NCBI GenBank assembly: GCA_038250235.1
Contig: JBBSCO010000023.1
Coordinates: forward strand, 1-41,578
DNA from: JAAUTS01 sp038250235
Lineage (GTDB): Bacteria > Verrucomicrobiota > Verrucomicrobiia > Methylacidiphilales > JAAUTS01
Reading direction: 5' to 3'
Length of the DNA: 41,578 nucleotides
In this document: piece by piece, positions 17,403-25,122 of the stretch
How positions within the stretch are numbered: the stretch's first letter is position 1
Layout: every line of letters starts with the position of its first letter
The notes under the pieces: generated by a model
What the model was told of the DNA's origin: nothing
What the model saw: the letters and a program-made list of their open reading frames with translations, nothing else
The model's database searches: none
Position numbers and translations under genes: made by a program

Positions 17403-17792
17403 TTATAATCCCAGCGAACGGAGCAAGGACTCGTTGATTGTTCCGGTCGCACGCAGTCCGCGATCATATTGGTATTCGCGGATGGCGGAACGGGTCCGAC
17501 CACCAAAGCGCCCGTCCACATATCCGGCTGGATAGCCGCGGCGATTCAAGGCTCTCTGGACGCGGGCCACCAGGTTGCGCGAATTGACATAGGAGGCGCG
17601 GGGAGACGAACGATAGACGGGTGAAGGGGCGAAATTGAAAGACAGGACGATTCCCGTGCTGCGATGACAACCGTGGTCATAATGGTAACGTTGGCGGTGG
17701 TGGCGGTCGCCAGCATGGGCCTGGGATAATAACGGGCCTGCCAGCATCGATCCCGCTCCAAGAATTATGAGAAGAAAGGTTTTATTTTTCAT
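17403..17792 (-). CDS. Secreted peptidoglycan-binding domain protein
   Basis: Start chosen at ATG 17792, where a clear signal peptide begins (MKNKTFLLIILGAGSMLAGP, cleavage after QAHA); the 18 residues upstream in frame lack any signal character. Mature protein: a His/Arg-rich stretch (GDRHHRQRYHYDHGCHR), a short linker, and one PG_binding_1 domain at about 65-129 with LVARVQRALNRRGYPAGYVD, GRFGGRTRSAIREYQYDRGL and the end LLRSLGL. It probably sits on the cell wall. The His-rich segment might bind metal, but this is inference. It is divergent from the MEKHLA gene. Confidence 0.85.
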   Translation of the reverse strand: MKNKTFLLIILGAGSMLAGPLLSQAHAGDRHHRQRYHYDHGCHRSTGIVLSFNFAPSPVYRSSPRASYVNSRNLVARVQRALNRRGYPAGYVDGRFGGRTRSAIREYQYDRGLRATGTINESLLRSLGL

Positions 17793-17844
17793 ATTTTTTT
17801 GACGAAGAAGGCAAGTCTCTGATTCAATCCTTTCCAATAAAATC

Positions 17845-18318
17845 ATGAACGCTGTTTTTAAATCACATCAAGCCTACATTGTCTCCCAGAGTCACCTGAT
17901 CCTGAGAAGCTACCAACATTGGTTGCATTGCGATTTGCTACAAATGAGTCAAGATATCGTGCAAAATGCCAAAAGCCTTTTCAACGCGCCTTTCGTTGTG
18001 TTGTCATCCGGCCCTGACCCAGACGCAATTTTGAATTATGGCAATAAAACTGCTCTAAACCTTTGGGAGATGGAATGGGATGTCCTATGCCGAACGCCGT
18101 CCCGTCAAACAGCAGAGACTGAACACCGGGACACCCGGGCCATCTTTATGAAACAGGTGCGGACCAATGGATACATTGAAAATTACGAAGGGATCAGGAT
18201 TTCGAGCCGGGGCAAACGGTTTAAAATTGAAGGGGCCACGGTATGGAATCTTGTGGATGAGCAAGGCCTTTATAAAGGCCAAGCCGCTACCTTCCCTAGG
18301 TGGGCTTTCTGTAAATAA
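17845..18318 (+). CDS. MEKHLA domain protein
   Basis: The 157-residue protein consists of a MEKHLA domain, a PAS-related fold first named from plant HD-ZIP III proteins. The blocks ILNYGNKTALNLWEMEWDVL, CRTPSRQTAETEHRD, YEGIRISSRGKRFKIEGATV and WNLVDEQGLYKGQAATFPRW match the bacterial stand-alone version closely. It has no membrane segment or output domain. It lies 75 bases upstream of a response regulator, and may supply the sensing function for it; no histidine kinase is seen nearby, so this link is inference. Confidence 0.88.
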   Translation: MNAVFKSHQAYIVSQSHLILRSYQHWLHCDLLQMSQDIVQNAKSLFNAPFVVLSSGPDPDAILNYGNKTALNLWEMEWDVLCRTPSRQTAETEHRDTRAIFMKQVRTNGYIENYEGIRISSRGKRFKIEGATVWNLVDEQGLYKGQAATFPRWAFCK

Positions 18319-18393
18319 AAGGGCAATTTATTTTTTTGAGCCTTTATCGTTTTGTATTAAGATTAAGAATAAACTATCTGGAGATATAACGGG

Positions 18394-19089
18394 GTGAATC
18401 CATCAGCTGGCATCATGGTTGTCGATGATCAGGAAGATATTACGGGCTTTCTGATCAAATCCCTGACGCTCCATTACCCTGGAGCAAAGGTGACCGGCTT
18501 CACCGAAGGGAAGGAGGCCGTCGAATGGCTGCAAGAAAATTCCCCCGATATCCTCATAACGGATCTGCGCATGCCCGGATGCGGCGGACTCGAAGTCATG
18601 ACGGCGGCGGTGGGGATCAATCCCTACGTCCCGATCATTGTGATTTCCGCCGGATCTAATCTGGAAGAATTCAAGGCCCACGCCTACCATTTTGAAACAG
18701 TTCATTTCCTGCCCAAACCTTTCATGTTCCAAGATCTGAGGGAATTGCTGGAGCGTATTGCCTGCATTGAACCAGAATCGGTCATCCATGGGTTCCGGCC
18801 CATCAGCCTGCTTCAGGTCATCCAGTTGGAAAACAAAAGCTGCCGGGTTGATCTGGAGGATCACGGGAAAAACGGCACCCTGCTTTTCCAAAGCGGCGAA
18901 CTGCTCCGTGCCGAAACCACAGCCCTACAAGGGGAAGATGCACTGTTCGAAATTCTCAGTTTCCGCAGCCCCACCATCAGGCTTTTCAACGCCCCGCTGC
19001 AATACGAACTCAACATTGAAAAGCCTCTTCAGGAACTGTTGCTCAAATACTGTCAAAAAACTGACGAAAGTTCCCTGGCAAAAAAATAG
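18394..19089 (+). CDS. Response regulator with REC and DUF4388 domains
   Basis: The frame opens with GTG at 18394 and gives 231 residues. Residues 6-120 are a receiver domain with the acidic pair in MVVDDQED, the phospho-acceptor Asp57 in ILITDLRMPG, the switch serine in IVISAGSN and lysine in FLPKPFMF. Residues about 130-215 match DUF4388/PATAN (ISLLQVIQLENKSCRVDLED, GTLLFQSGELLRAETTALQG, ALFEILSF), which in Myxococcota and cyanobacteria is a protein-interaction output rather than a DNA-binding domain. The cognate kinase is not in view. Confidence 0.88.
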   Translation: MNPSAGIMVVDDQEDITGFLIKSLTLHYPGAKVTGFTEGKEAVEWLQENSPDILITDLRMPGCGGLEVMTAAVGINPYVPIIVISAGSNLEEFKAHAYHFETVHFLPKPFMFQDLRELLERIACIEPESVIHGFRPISLLQVIQLENKSCRVDLEDHGKNGTLLFQSGELLRAETTALQGEDALFEILSFRSPTIRLFNAPLQYELNIEKPLQELLLKYCQKTDESSLAKK

Positions 19090-19100
19090 TTTGGGTTAGT

Positions 19101-19340
19101 TTATTTTTTGATTCCCGGGAAGGCCAGGGTGACCTGAATTTTATCACCGAACGGTCCGATGTTTGAGGTCACTCAAAAATCACTCCGCTTGATCTTGAAA
19201 GAGGTTTCACTGCCGCGGCGTTTTTCACCCTTCATGCCATCCACCAGCTCCGTCCCCGTCACTTCGAGCGCGAGCGGCTTGGCTACACCCAGAGGAGTGA
19301 AGTCTCCGGTCACTTTGTATCGGGGCCTATTAACGAATAA
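19101..19340 (-). pseudogene. Truncated yceI remnant with in-frame stop
   Basis: On the minus strand a frame from about 19322 reads YKVTGDFTPLGVAKPLALEV, then GSETSFKIKRSDF, a TGA stop (19173-19175), and then, in the same frame, VTSNIGPFGDKIQVTLAFPG ending in IKK and TAA (19101-19103). This is the C-terminal half of a YceI family protein (lipid-binding lipocalin-like beta barrel); compare the family pattern KDF..(K)T(D/N)(L/I)GP...(V)...V.G. The stop replaces the residue right after the KDF-type motif. The N-terminal half is absent: the frame runs upstream into unrelated sequence and meets the stop of the NlpC/P60 gene at 19389. The gene is therefore both truncated and interrupted. The upstream limit is approximate. 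Confidence 0.8.
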
Positions 19341-19388
19341 ACACGCCAAGAATTCCTGATTGCCAAGGTTTGCAATGAAGCTGAATTG

Positions 19389-20252
19389 TCAGGGGTTTGT
19401 GGCCTGGGAAATCTTCGGCTCCGAGGGGTTCGGAATACGGCCATACCCGATAAAACGGGGTTGCCGTCCATTGGTGGTCTTTCCCATCACCGGCAGGGAA
19501 AAATCAAACAGGCCGACCCCGGAACGGGTCTTGTCCTGATATCGTCGTCCCTCGCTGGCTCCGAACATGAGGCGCCGTCCCGTTTTTTCATCCACACCAA
19601 GATAGATCATGACATGGGAGATGGCAGGGTCCCGGTCTTTGCTGACCGTATAGGTTCCAGTCCAAAACAACAGATCGCCCGGCTTGAGTTTTTTCCATTC
19701 ATAACTGCTGAACGTGGTGCCATTCACTGCCACAAACTGCTCCGCTTCCCAGACCCAACGATAGAACGCGTCAGATTGTCGGGGCACATTCTTCCAACCC
19801 AATTCACGCAGCAGATAATAGACCGTCCCGGAACAATCCATGCCTCCTTTGGACGGATCCGCCGCGCCGAATTTGTAGGACAGGTTCTGCTTTTCAAGTC
19901 GAAGGGCCGCCAGAATCAGTTCCTGGATCCGGGGCGGAAGCGTGGCGAACTCTTTCAGGACAACAGAGGGCTGGCTCTCCGGCGTCAATGCCTCTTTGAT
20001 TTTTTCGATCAAGGAAACCGGTGTCGGTGTTGGCGTCGATGTCGGTAAGGGGGTCGGTATTGCCGGGGTTACTTCACTGGCCGACGGCAGAACCACAGGC
20101 TCCGGAGCCGGTTCAGGGGCCGGGACTGGTGGACTTTGCACGGGGACTTCCTCCGCCAGAGGCGGGGTGAAGGGAGGATTACCCTCTTGGGATAAAAGCG
20201 CAGGTGCTGCCAGTAACACGTAAAACAGCACCCGCAAGAACAGAGTATCCAT
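19389..20252 (-). CDS. Secreted NlpC/P60 family peptidoglycan hydrolase
   Basis: I choose ATG 20252 (MDTLFLRVLFYVLLAAPALL, a signal peptide), giving 287 residues; the upstream extension to 20486 lacks signal character and would overlap the divergent lipoprotein gene. Residues about 25-90 are a Pro/Thr/Ser/Val-rich linker (PVPAPEPAPEPVVLPSASEV and a PTSTPTPTP run). The NlpC/P60 domain follows at about 115-285 with GGMDCSGTVYYLLRELGW (catalytic Cys), KLKPGDLLFWTG, AISHVMIYLG (catalytic His) and FGASEGRR. It probably cleaves D-Glu/meso-DAP bonds in wall peptides. A yceI remnant lies directly downstream. Confidence 0.9.
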   Translation of the reverse strand: MDTLFLRVLFYVLLAAPALLSQEGNPPFTPPLAEEVPVQSPPVPAPEPAPEPVVLPSASEVTPAIPTPLPTSTPTPTPVSLIEKIKEALTPESQPSVVLKEFATLPPRIQELILAALRLEKQNLSYKFGAADPSKGGMDCSGTVYYLLRELGWKNVPRQSDAFYRWVWEAEQFVAVNGTTFSSYEWKKLKPGDLLFWTGTYTVSKDRDPAISHVMIYLGVDEKTGRRLMFGASEGRRYQDKTRSGVGLFDFSLPVMGKTTNGRQPRFIGYGRIPNPSEPKISQATNP

Positions 20253-20358
20253 GCAACAGTATTCCACAAACGGAAGCCTTGGGCAATAGCCTGCCTTCCA
20301 TATGACGGCATTCCTGTTTATCGGTTGTCTCCTTTTCTCCTTGTGGTAGGCTTTTGTT

Positions 20359-20742
20359 ATGAAATTTTTCCTGCCTTTATTCCTGATCGCCCTGCCCGTT
20401 TCTTTTTTGTTCCAGGCCTGCGGGACGACCGGAAGCGCCCGATCCAAAAAGCCCACCGACTCCCTCTGGAACAACCGGATCGGCAATTACACCTATGGCC
20501 AGGCCCTCAGTGAATACGGTCAGCCAAAATCCAGCAAAGACGTCGGAAGCGGCCTGATGGAAAGGGTTTGGGAACAGAACGAGCTCTATGACAGCAGCAA
20601 GAGCGCTCCGCAGACCGTGACCGTTGACAAGTTCGGCCAGACCAAGCCCGACACCCAGACCGGCGTCATCGGCTTCAAGACGCGCAAACTCACCCTGCTC
20701 TTTGACAGGGAGGGCAAACTGCGTTCCTGGCAGCAGAAATAA
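20359..20742 (+). CDS. Small lipoprotein, SmpA/BamE-like region
   Basis: The 127-residue protein begins with a lipoprotein signal (MKFFLPLFLIALPVSFLFQA then CG, Cys21 as lipid site). The mature part has IGNYTYGQALSEYGQPKSSK, the pattern of SmpA/OmlA-like and related small outer-membrane lipoproteins in which a helix precedes 'xxGxP' and a strand, then LMERVWEQNELY and a C-terminal KLTLLFDREGKLRSW strand, also typical of that fold. Family assignment is by pattern only. Function is unknown; an envelope scaffold role is possible. Confidence 0.7.
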   Translation: MKFFLPLFLIALPVSFLFQACGTTGSARSKKPTDSLWNNRIGNYTYGQALSEYGQPKSSKDVGSGLMERVWEQNELYDSSKSAPQTVTVDKFGQTKPDTQTGVIGFKTRKLTLLFDREGKLRSWQQK

Positions 20743-20764
20743 GCGTTACGCTTTTGGCCCTTGA

Positions 20765-21853
20765 TCAGACTTTGACAGGACGACGCTTCCTGTCCGACTC
20801 GATGCAGGCATCCAGCACCTTTTGGATTTCTGCGCCGCGCACAAAATCCGGCTGCTCGGCCCTGCCGCTGCGGACGGCTTTGATAAATCGCTGGTAATTG
20901 TTCGGCACCGGCTTGCAAACCACATCGATCCACTGCGCTTTGTCCAGGTCAGCACCTTTCGAGATGCGATAAACCCCCGTGGAAATTTCCGAATCCATGG
21001 AGATGCTTCCCTTCGTTCCTGAAATCTTGAGAAACAAACGGTTGGCATGGCCGCCGGCCCAACGGGTGGTGTGGATCACCCCCAGAGCTCCATTGGCAAA
21101 CTCCACATTCAACACGGCGGAATCATTTGCATCCAATACGTATTCGCCCACACGATTTTTCGGAGCCTTGGGGAAAGCTTTCAGGCGGCTGAACACTTCC
21201 TTGATAGGGCCCACCGGATACGTGGCGTAATCCACAATGTGAACACCGATATCCCCAAGCACACCCTTGCTGCCGTGGCGCGAGGACAAACGCCATAGCC
21301 ATGCTGGCGTTGTCTTCCAGTCACCCCAGATCTTGGAAGGAATCCAGGACTGCAGGTAATTCGCTTCAACGTGTATGATGTCCCCGATTTCTCCGCGTTT
21401 GACCGCGCCCGCGGCGGCCTGGATGCAAGGCCAGTCGCGATAGGAAAAATTTACCATGTGGATGACACCGGCCCTCTTGGCGGCTGCGACCATTTTTTGT
21501 GCATCCTTATGGTTTAAGGCCAGTGGCTTTTCGCACAGGACGTGTTTTCCTGCTTTGAGACAGGCCAGGGCCACCGGGGCATGGAAGGCGTCCGGGGTCA
21601 CAATGCTGACAGCATCAAACTCGCCTTTTTTCAGAAGTTCGTCCACCGAAGCAAAAGCCTGCGGGATCTTGTGCTTTTCTGCAAACGCACGGGCCCGGGC
21701 AAGATCCACGTCACAGGCGGCCACCACCTTGCAGCCTTTGATCTTGGCATACTCTTCGGCATGGCGATTGGCCATCCCTCCGGTTCCGATGATGGCTACG
21801 CGGACCACCGGACTATTCTTCAATACTTTCTTTGTCATAGATTTATTTTTCAT
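20765..21853 (-). CDS. Gfo/Idh/MocA family oxidoreductase
   Basis: The 362-residue protein has the N-terminal Rossmann motif VRVAIIGTGGMANRHAEEYA (about 16-35), ACDVDLARA, and the conserved AGKHVLCEKPLALN with the EKP motif, followed by the C-terminal alpha/beta domain (DIIHVEANYLQSW, KGVLGDIGVHIVDYATY). These NAD(P)-dependent enzymes oxidise or epimerise sugars, inositols or related polyols. It lies downstream of a ThuA-like gene on the same strand with a divergent AraC-type regulator, which suggests a regulated sugar-degradation unit. The exact substrate cannot be seen. Confidence 0.93.
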   Translation of the reverse strand: MKNKSMTKKVLKNSPVVRVAIIGTGGMANRHAEEYAKIKGCKVVAACDVDLARARAFAEKHKIPQAFASVDELLKKGEFDAVSIVTPDAFHAPVALACLKAGKHVLCEKPLALNHKDAQKMVAAAKRAGVIHMVNFSYRDWPCIQAAAGAVKRGEIGDIIHVEANYLQSWIPSKIWGDWKTTPAWLWRLSSRHGSKGVLGDIGVHIVDYATYPVGPIKEVFSRLKAFPKAPKNRVGEYVLDANDSAVLNVEFANGALGVIHTTRWAGGHANRLFLKISGTKGSISMDSEISTGVYRISKGADLDKAQWIDVVCKPVPNNYQRFIKAVRSGRAEQPDFVRGAEIQKVLDACIESDRKRRPVKV

Positions 21854-21960
21854 TTGTCATTCTGAAATGACTGAAGCGGGAAATAATCCACAGGCCGTTG
21901 TCTATCACGCAACACCATCACCTACTTTTCACTATCCATGGTGATGACCTGTAATTAGGG

Positions 21961-22731
21961 TCAAACATGCCCCACGGTAGGACGCGCCTCCGCTTCGTGG
22001 TCCTCGGGCAGGGGCTCCAAGGCTGGTGAATTCGGGCAATTGTCGGGAATACACACCGTCGGCTTGGCCCAATGGACGGCGTTGTTGATCACTTTCTGAA
22101 CTTCCGCCTGGTGGTAAGTGGGATAGGTTTCATGGCCGGGACGAAAGTAGAACACCTTTCCGTTACCACGCTGCCAGGTTGCCCCACTGCGGAACACTTC
22201 ACCACCGGTAAACCATGAGATGAAGATCAATTCGTCCGGTGTCGGGATACCAAAGGGCTCCCCATACATTTCTTCCGCCGGAATGACAAAATGATCGCCA
22301 ATCCCCTGCGTGATCGGGTGATGCGGGGCCACGTTCCAGATGCGTTCCTTGTCCGTCGACTCCCTCCACTTCAAAGAGCAGGTGGTGCCCAGTAGAGTTT
22401 TGAAAATTTTGGCGTAATGGCCCGAATGCAAAACAATCAGGCCCATGCCCTCCAGAACCCGCTTTCTCACTCGGGCCACTATTTCATCCTGCACATCGCC
22501 ATGAGCCATGTGCCCCCACCAGATGAGAACGTCTGTTTTATCCAAAACCTCCTGGGTCAACCCGTGCTCGGGTTGGTCCAGCCAGGCCGTGCCGACAGAG
22601 AGTTCGCTGTCATTGCGCAGGGCGTCGGCAATGGTTTCATGCATGCCCTTGGGATAAAGGGCGGCAACTTTTGGATTCTTTTTTTCGTGGCGGAATTCGC
22701 CCCAGACGAGAGTTTGAATTTTGGATGACAT
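21961..22731 (-). CDS. ThuA-like domain protein
   Basis: I choose ATG 22731 (MSSKIQTLVWGEFRHEKKNP), giving 256 residues; the upstream extension overlaps the regulatory region. The ThuA fold is shown by VLIWWGHMAHGDVQDEIVAR, EGMGLIVLHSGHYAKIFKTL, HHPITQGIGDHFVIPAEEMY and the terminal GKVFYFRPGHETYPTYHQAE. ThuA-like proteins are glutamine-amidotransferase-fold proteins that accompany Gfo/Idh/MocA oxidoreductases in trehalose and other keto-sugar pathways. It is the first gene of the pair with the oxidoreductase at 20765-21853; about 107 bases separate them, containing a CATCACC/GGTGATG inverted repeat at 21916-21946. Confidence 0.9.
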   Translation of the reverse strand: MSSKIQTLVWGEFRHEKKNPKVAALYPKGMHETIADALRNDSELSVGTAWLDQPEHGLTQEVLDKTDVLIWWGHMAHGDVQDEIVARVRKRVLEGMGLIVLHSGHYAKIFKTLLGTTCSLKWRESTDKERIWNVAPHHPITQGIGDHFVIPAEEMYGEPFGIPTPDELIFISWFTGGEVFRSGATWQRGNGKVFYFRPGHETYPTYHQAEVQKVINNAVHWAKPTVCIPDNCPNSPALEPLPEDHEAEARPTVGHV

Positions 22732-22753
22732 AGTAGATTTCCGATGGATTGAC

Positions 22754-22784
22754 TTGGGCCCAAACATCATGGTGTGGGTTAACC
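22754..22784. promoter_or_regulatory. Palindromes between thuA-like and araC-type genes
   Basis: The 136-base divergent space has two perfect short palindromes, TTGGGCCCAA (22754-22763) and GGTTAACC (22777-22784). They lie just upstream of the ThuA-like start and fit operators for the adjacent AraC-type regulator, although AraC proteins often prefer direct repeats. Assignment is by position only. Confidence 0.35.
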
Positions 22785-22867
22785 ACCTTTGATGATTGAC
22801 CAATACTGCTTTTTAAACAATCTCTCATGATTGCACTTTTCCGGAAATGATGGCATAAATCCGATCA

Positions 22868-23755
22868 ATGTCACCCGGCCCGCTCCAAAGTTATGCCCGC
22901 AATCTTGAACAAACCCACAAACGGTTTATGCATAAAAAGGTAACGGTACACATCCCCGAACCGGTCGGACTACATCGCCGGCAACCCGGAGCCCATTTCC
23001 ATTCCACATCGGAATTTTTTCTGCAAACCGGCGGTGCCAGCGACTTCTCCTGCCCGGGTTCCCAATTCCGGCTCAATACCGGGGATGTATGCATCATGCC
23101 CGCCGGGGTTCCCCATGCCGAATCGCCGGTGGATTTGCAGACCCCCTACGGCATCCTGGTCCTCATGCAAAACAAAGAAGGCTGCATTCTTCTGCGAGGC
23201 GAGGCCGACGCCAAAAGACGGATCCTTAGCGAGGATGTGCTCCGCTTTCCCGGTTCCGGACATGCTTTCCGCTGCCTGGATTATGCCGTCCACCATGTCA
23301 ACATCGACTCCGCCCTCAGACAGCGTTTTGTCCAGAACCTGATCGAGGCCTTTCTGGTTTCCATCCTTAGCGAACTGAAACATCCCGGAGCGGACAAAAC
23401 GCCGGAAAGCACGCCTCTGGTAGCCGAAGCCGAAAAAATGGTGCTGGTGGAAATCTCACGTTCTGACATTACGGTGGCATCCATCTCCGCACGGCTCGGC
23501 TGCAGCCCGGACCACCTTACCCGCCGTTTCCGGGCTGAACGCGGCTTAACAATGAACGTCTGGATCACCCGCGAACGAATCCAACTCGCCACGGAGCTGC
23601 TGGCGCGCCCCGGTCACAACATCTCGGAAATCGGATGGGCCTGCGGCTTTACCAGCCCGTCCTACTTCATCCGCGTCTTCCGCGCCCATACCGGCCTGAC
23701 GCCGAAAGTTTGGCGGCAAAAGAAGGCATTATCAGCCGATAGAAAATCGCCTTGA
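22868..23755 (+). CDS. AraC family transcriptional regulator with cupin sensor
   Basis: The 295-residue protein has an N-terminal cupin/AraC-binding part (about 35-110) with HFHSTSEFFLQTGG and FRLNTGDVCIMPAGVPHAES, and a C-terminal double helix-turn-helix (about 190-288) with VASISARLGCSPDHLTRRFR, LAGR-type linker, and ISEIGWACGFTSPSYFIRVF ending RAHTGLTPKVWR. The signature CGFTSPSYFIRVFRAHTG is the standard second HTH of AraC/XylS regulators. It is divergent from the ThuA/oxidoreductase pair and probably activates it on binding a sugar. Downstream (23756-23866) GGGC/GCCC and CCCTG/CAGGG hairpins follow without a T-run. Confidence 0.93.
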   Translation: MSPGPLQSYARNLEQTHKRFMHKKVTVHIPEPVGLHRRQPGAHFHSTSEFFLQTGGASDFSCPGSQFRLNTGDVCIMPAGVPHAESPVDLQTPYGILVLMQNKEGCILLRGEADAKRRILSEDVLRFPGSGHAFRCLDYAVHHVNIDSALRQRFVQNLIEAFLVSILSELKHPGADKTPESTPLVAEAEKMVLVEISRSDITVASISARLGCSPDHLTRRFRAERGLTMNVWITRERIQLATELLARPGHNISEIGWACGFTSPSYFIRVFRAHTGLTPKVWRQKKALSADRKSP

Positions 23756-23866
23756 GGGCAAACAGCCCCTGTAGGCAGGGAATTACTGCCACAGTGCTTC
23801 ACGCCTCCACGCTGATCCCCCTAACCCAGACCACAATTCCTTCTCAGCAATTTTACCAACCGAGTC

Positions 23867-24376
23867 TTAGGACAATTCCCGCATCTTCATCACGGTCAGC
23901 CGTGCATCAGCCGTGATCACTGCTTCCAGATCCGGCCATACGGCATCCTTGTTGAACACCACTAGATGGATCAAAACGTTAGCCGGGGGAAAGGAATTCA
24001 GCATCCGGCCCAAGGCCTGCTCCAGTTTCTCCCTGGGCGGGCTGGGTGGAAATTTCTTCACAAACCCTTTGCCATCATGCTCCATCCCTAACGCTTCTGT
24101 CCATTCCACCAACATCTCCCGCTGACTGCCCATCAACCATTCTCCAAAAAGATTCAAACTGAGCGGCTCGAGTGCGGGGTCACCCAGCAATCCCGCCCAA
24201 GTCCTATGCCGCTCCTTGCGGGGCATCTCCAGCACCTTGACCGCACGCATTTTCATCGGGCGGCACAAAAGATCCACGGCTGTTGTGTAGAGTTTTTTGT
24301 TGCTCTTCTGAACCAGGCCCAGGATTTCATTGGCCAGGTCTTCATCCAACAACGCCCACAGCGTATGAAGCTTCAT
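23867..24376 (-). CDS. Conserved-looking protein of unknown function
   Basis: The 169-residue protein from ATG 24376 (the frame starts at a TTG nine bases earlier) has no signal peptide or membrane segment and no motif I recognise. It looks largely helical, with LHTLWALLDEDLANEILGLV, an Arg/Lys patch (LCRPMKMRAVKVLEMPRKER) and a C-terminal part with LIHLVVFNKDAVWPDLEAVI. It has good codon structure and stands alone between the AraC and rhodanese genes. I cannot assign a function. Confidence 0.65.
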   Translation of the reverse strand: MKLHTLWALLDEDLANEILGLVQKSNKKLYTTAVDLLCRPMKMRAVKVLEMPRKERHRTWAGLLGDPALEPLSLNLFGEWLMGSQREMLVEWTEALGMEHDGKGFVKKFPPSPPREKLEQALGRMLNSFPPANVLIHLVVFNKDAVWPDLEAVITADARLTVMKMRELS

Positions 24377-24512
24377 GGCTGCCAAGCTAATAGAGGCGAC
24401 GGCATTTGACCACAGAAAATCCCGCTTACGACAATAAGCCCTTCACCCCATTTCCCGCTCTTTCCATCCGCGCCGATTCGTGTAAGTTGAATCCTCGCCT
24501 CATATATAAACC

Positions 24513-25034
24513 ATGAACACTATCTCCGTCACTGATCTGCATCACAAGTTCCGCGAAAGCTCCTTTGTCCACCTCATCGACGTCCGTAGCCCGGGCGAAT
24601 TCAAGGCGGAACACGCCAACGAGGCCATCAACGTCCCTCTGGATGTCATTTCAAAAAAGGCTCTTGACCAGGCTAAACTGACCGCTGGCGATCAACCCAT
24701 CTACGTCATCTGTCAGGCCGGCGGACGTTCGAGTAAAGCCGTCCAAAAACTGGAAGCCGAAGGAGTGAAAAATCTGATCAATGTGGAAGGCGGTACAAAC
24801 GCATGGATCGCGGCCCAACTCCCCACGGTCAAAGGTAAAGGAAGCATCTCCATCGAAAGACAGGTTCGCATCGCCGCCGGTGCTCTCGTGTTCTTCGGCA
24901 TTGTTTTGGGACATTTTTTCAATCCCGCCTTCTATCTGCTGCCCGGCTTTGTCGGCGCAGGCCTGGTCTTTGCCGGCGTCAGTGATTTCTGCGGTATGGG
25001 CCTGCTGCTTGCCAAAATGCCATGGAACCGCTGA
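24513..25034 (+). CDS. Rhodanese with C-terminal membrane hairpin (YgaP-like)
   Basis: The 173-residue protein has a rhodanese domain (about 3-105) with FVHLIDVRSPGEFKAEHANE, the active loop VICQAGGRSSKAV containing Cys67, and VEGGTNAWIAAQLP. Two membrane segments follow (about 117-137 and 141-165) of the DUF2892 type (RIAAGALVFFGIVLGHFFNP and DFCGMGLLLAKMPWN). This layout matches YgaP, an inner-membrane sulfurtransferase. It lies 88 bases upstream of sufS, so it may receive or donate persulfide sulfur in the same sulfur-handling group. Confidence 0.92.
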   Translation: MNTISVTDLHHKFRESSFVHLIDVRSPGEFKAEHANEAINVPLDVISKKALDQAKLTAGDQPIYVICQAGGRSSKAVQKLEAEGVKNLINVEGGTNAWIAAQLPTVKGKGSISIERQVRIAAGALVFFGIVLGHFFNPAFYLLPGFVGAGLVFAGVSDFCGMGLLLAKMPWNR

Positions 25035-25122
25035 TACTGCATTGGCCCGCCAAAGACGCCCAATTTGCTAAATAAAGAAACTTTTGGGTCCTTTTCGCAT
25101 TTTTCCCGAACAACCTGAATCC

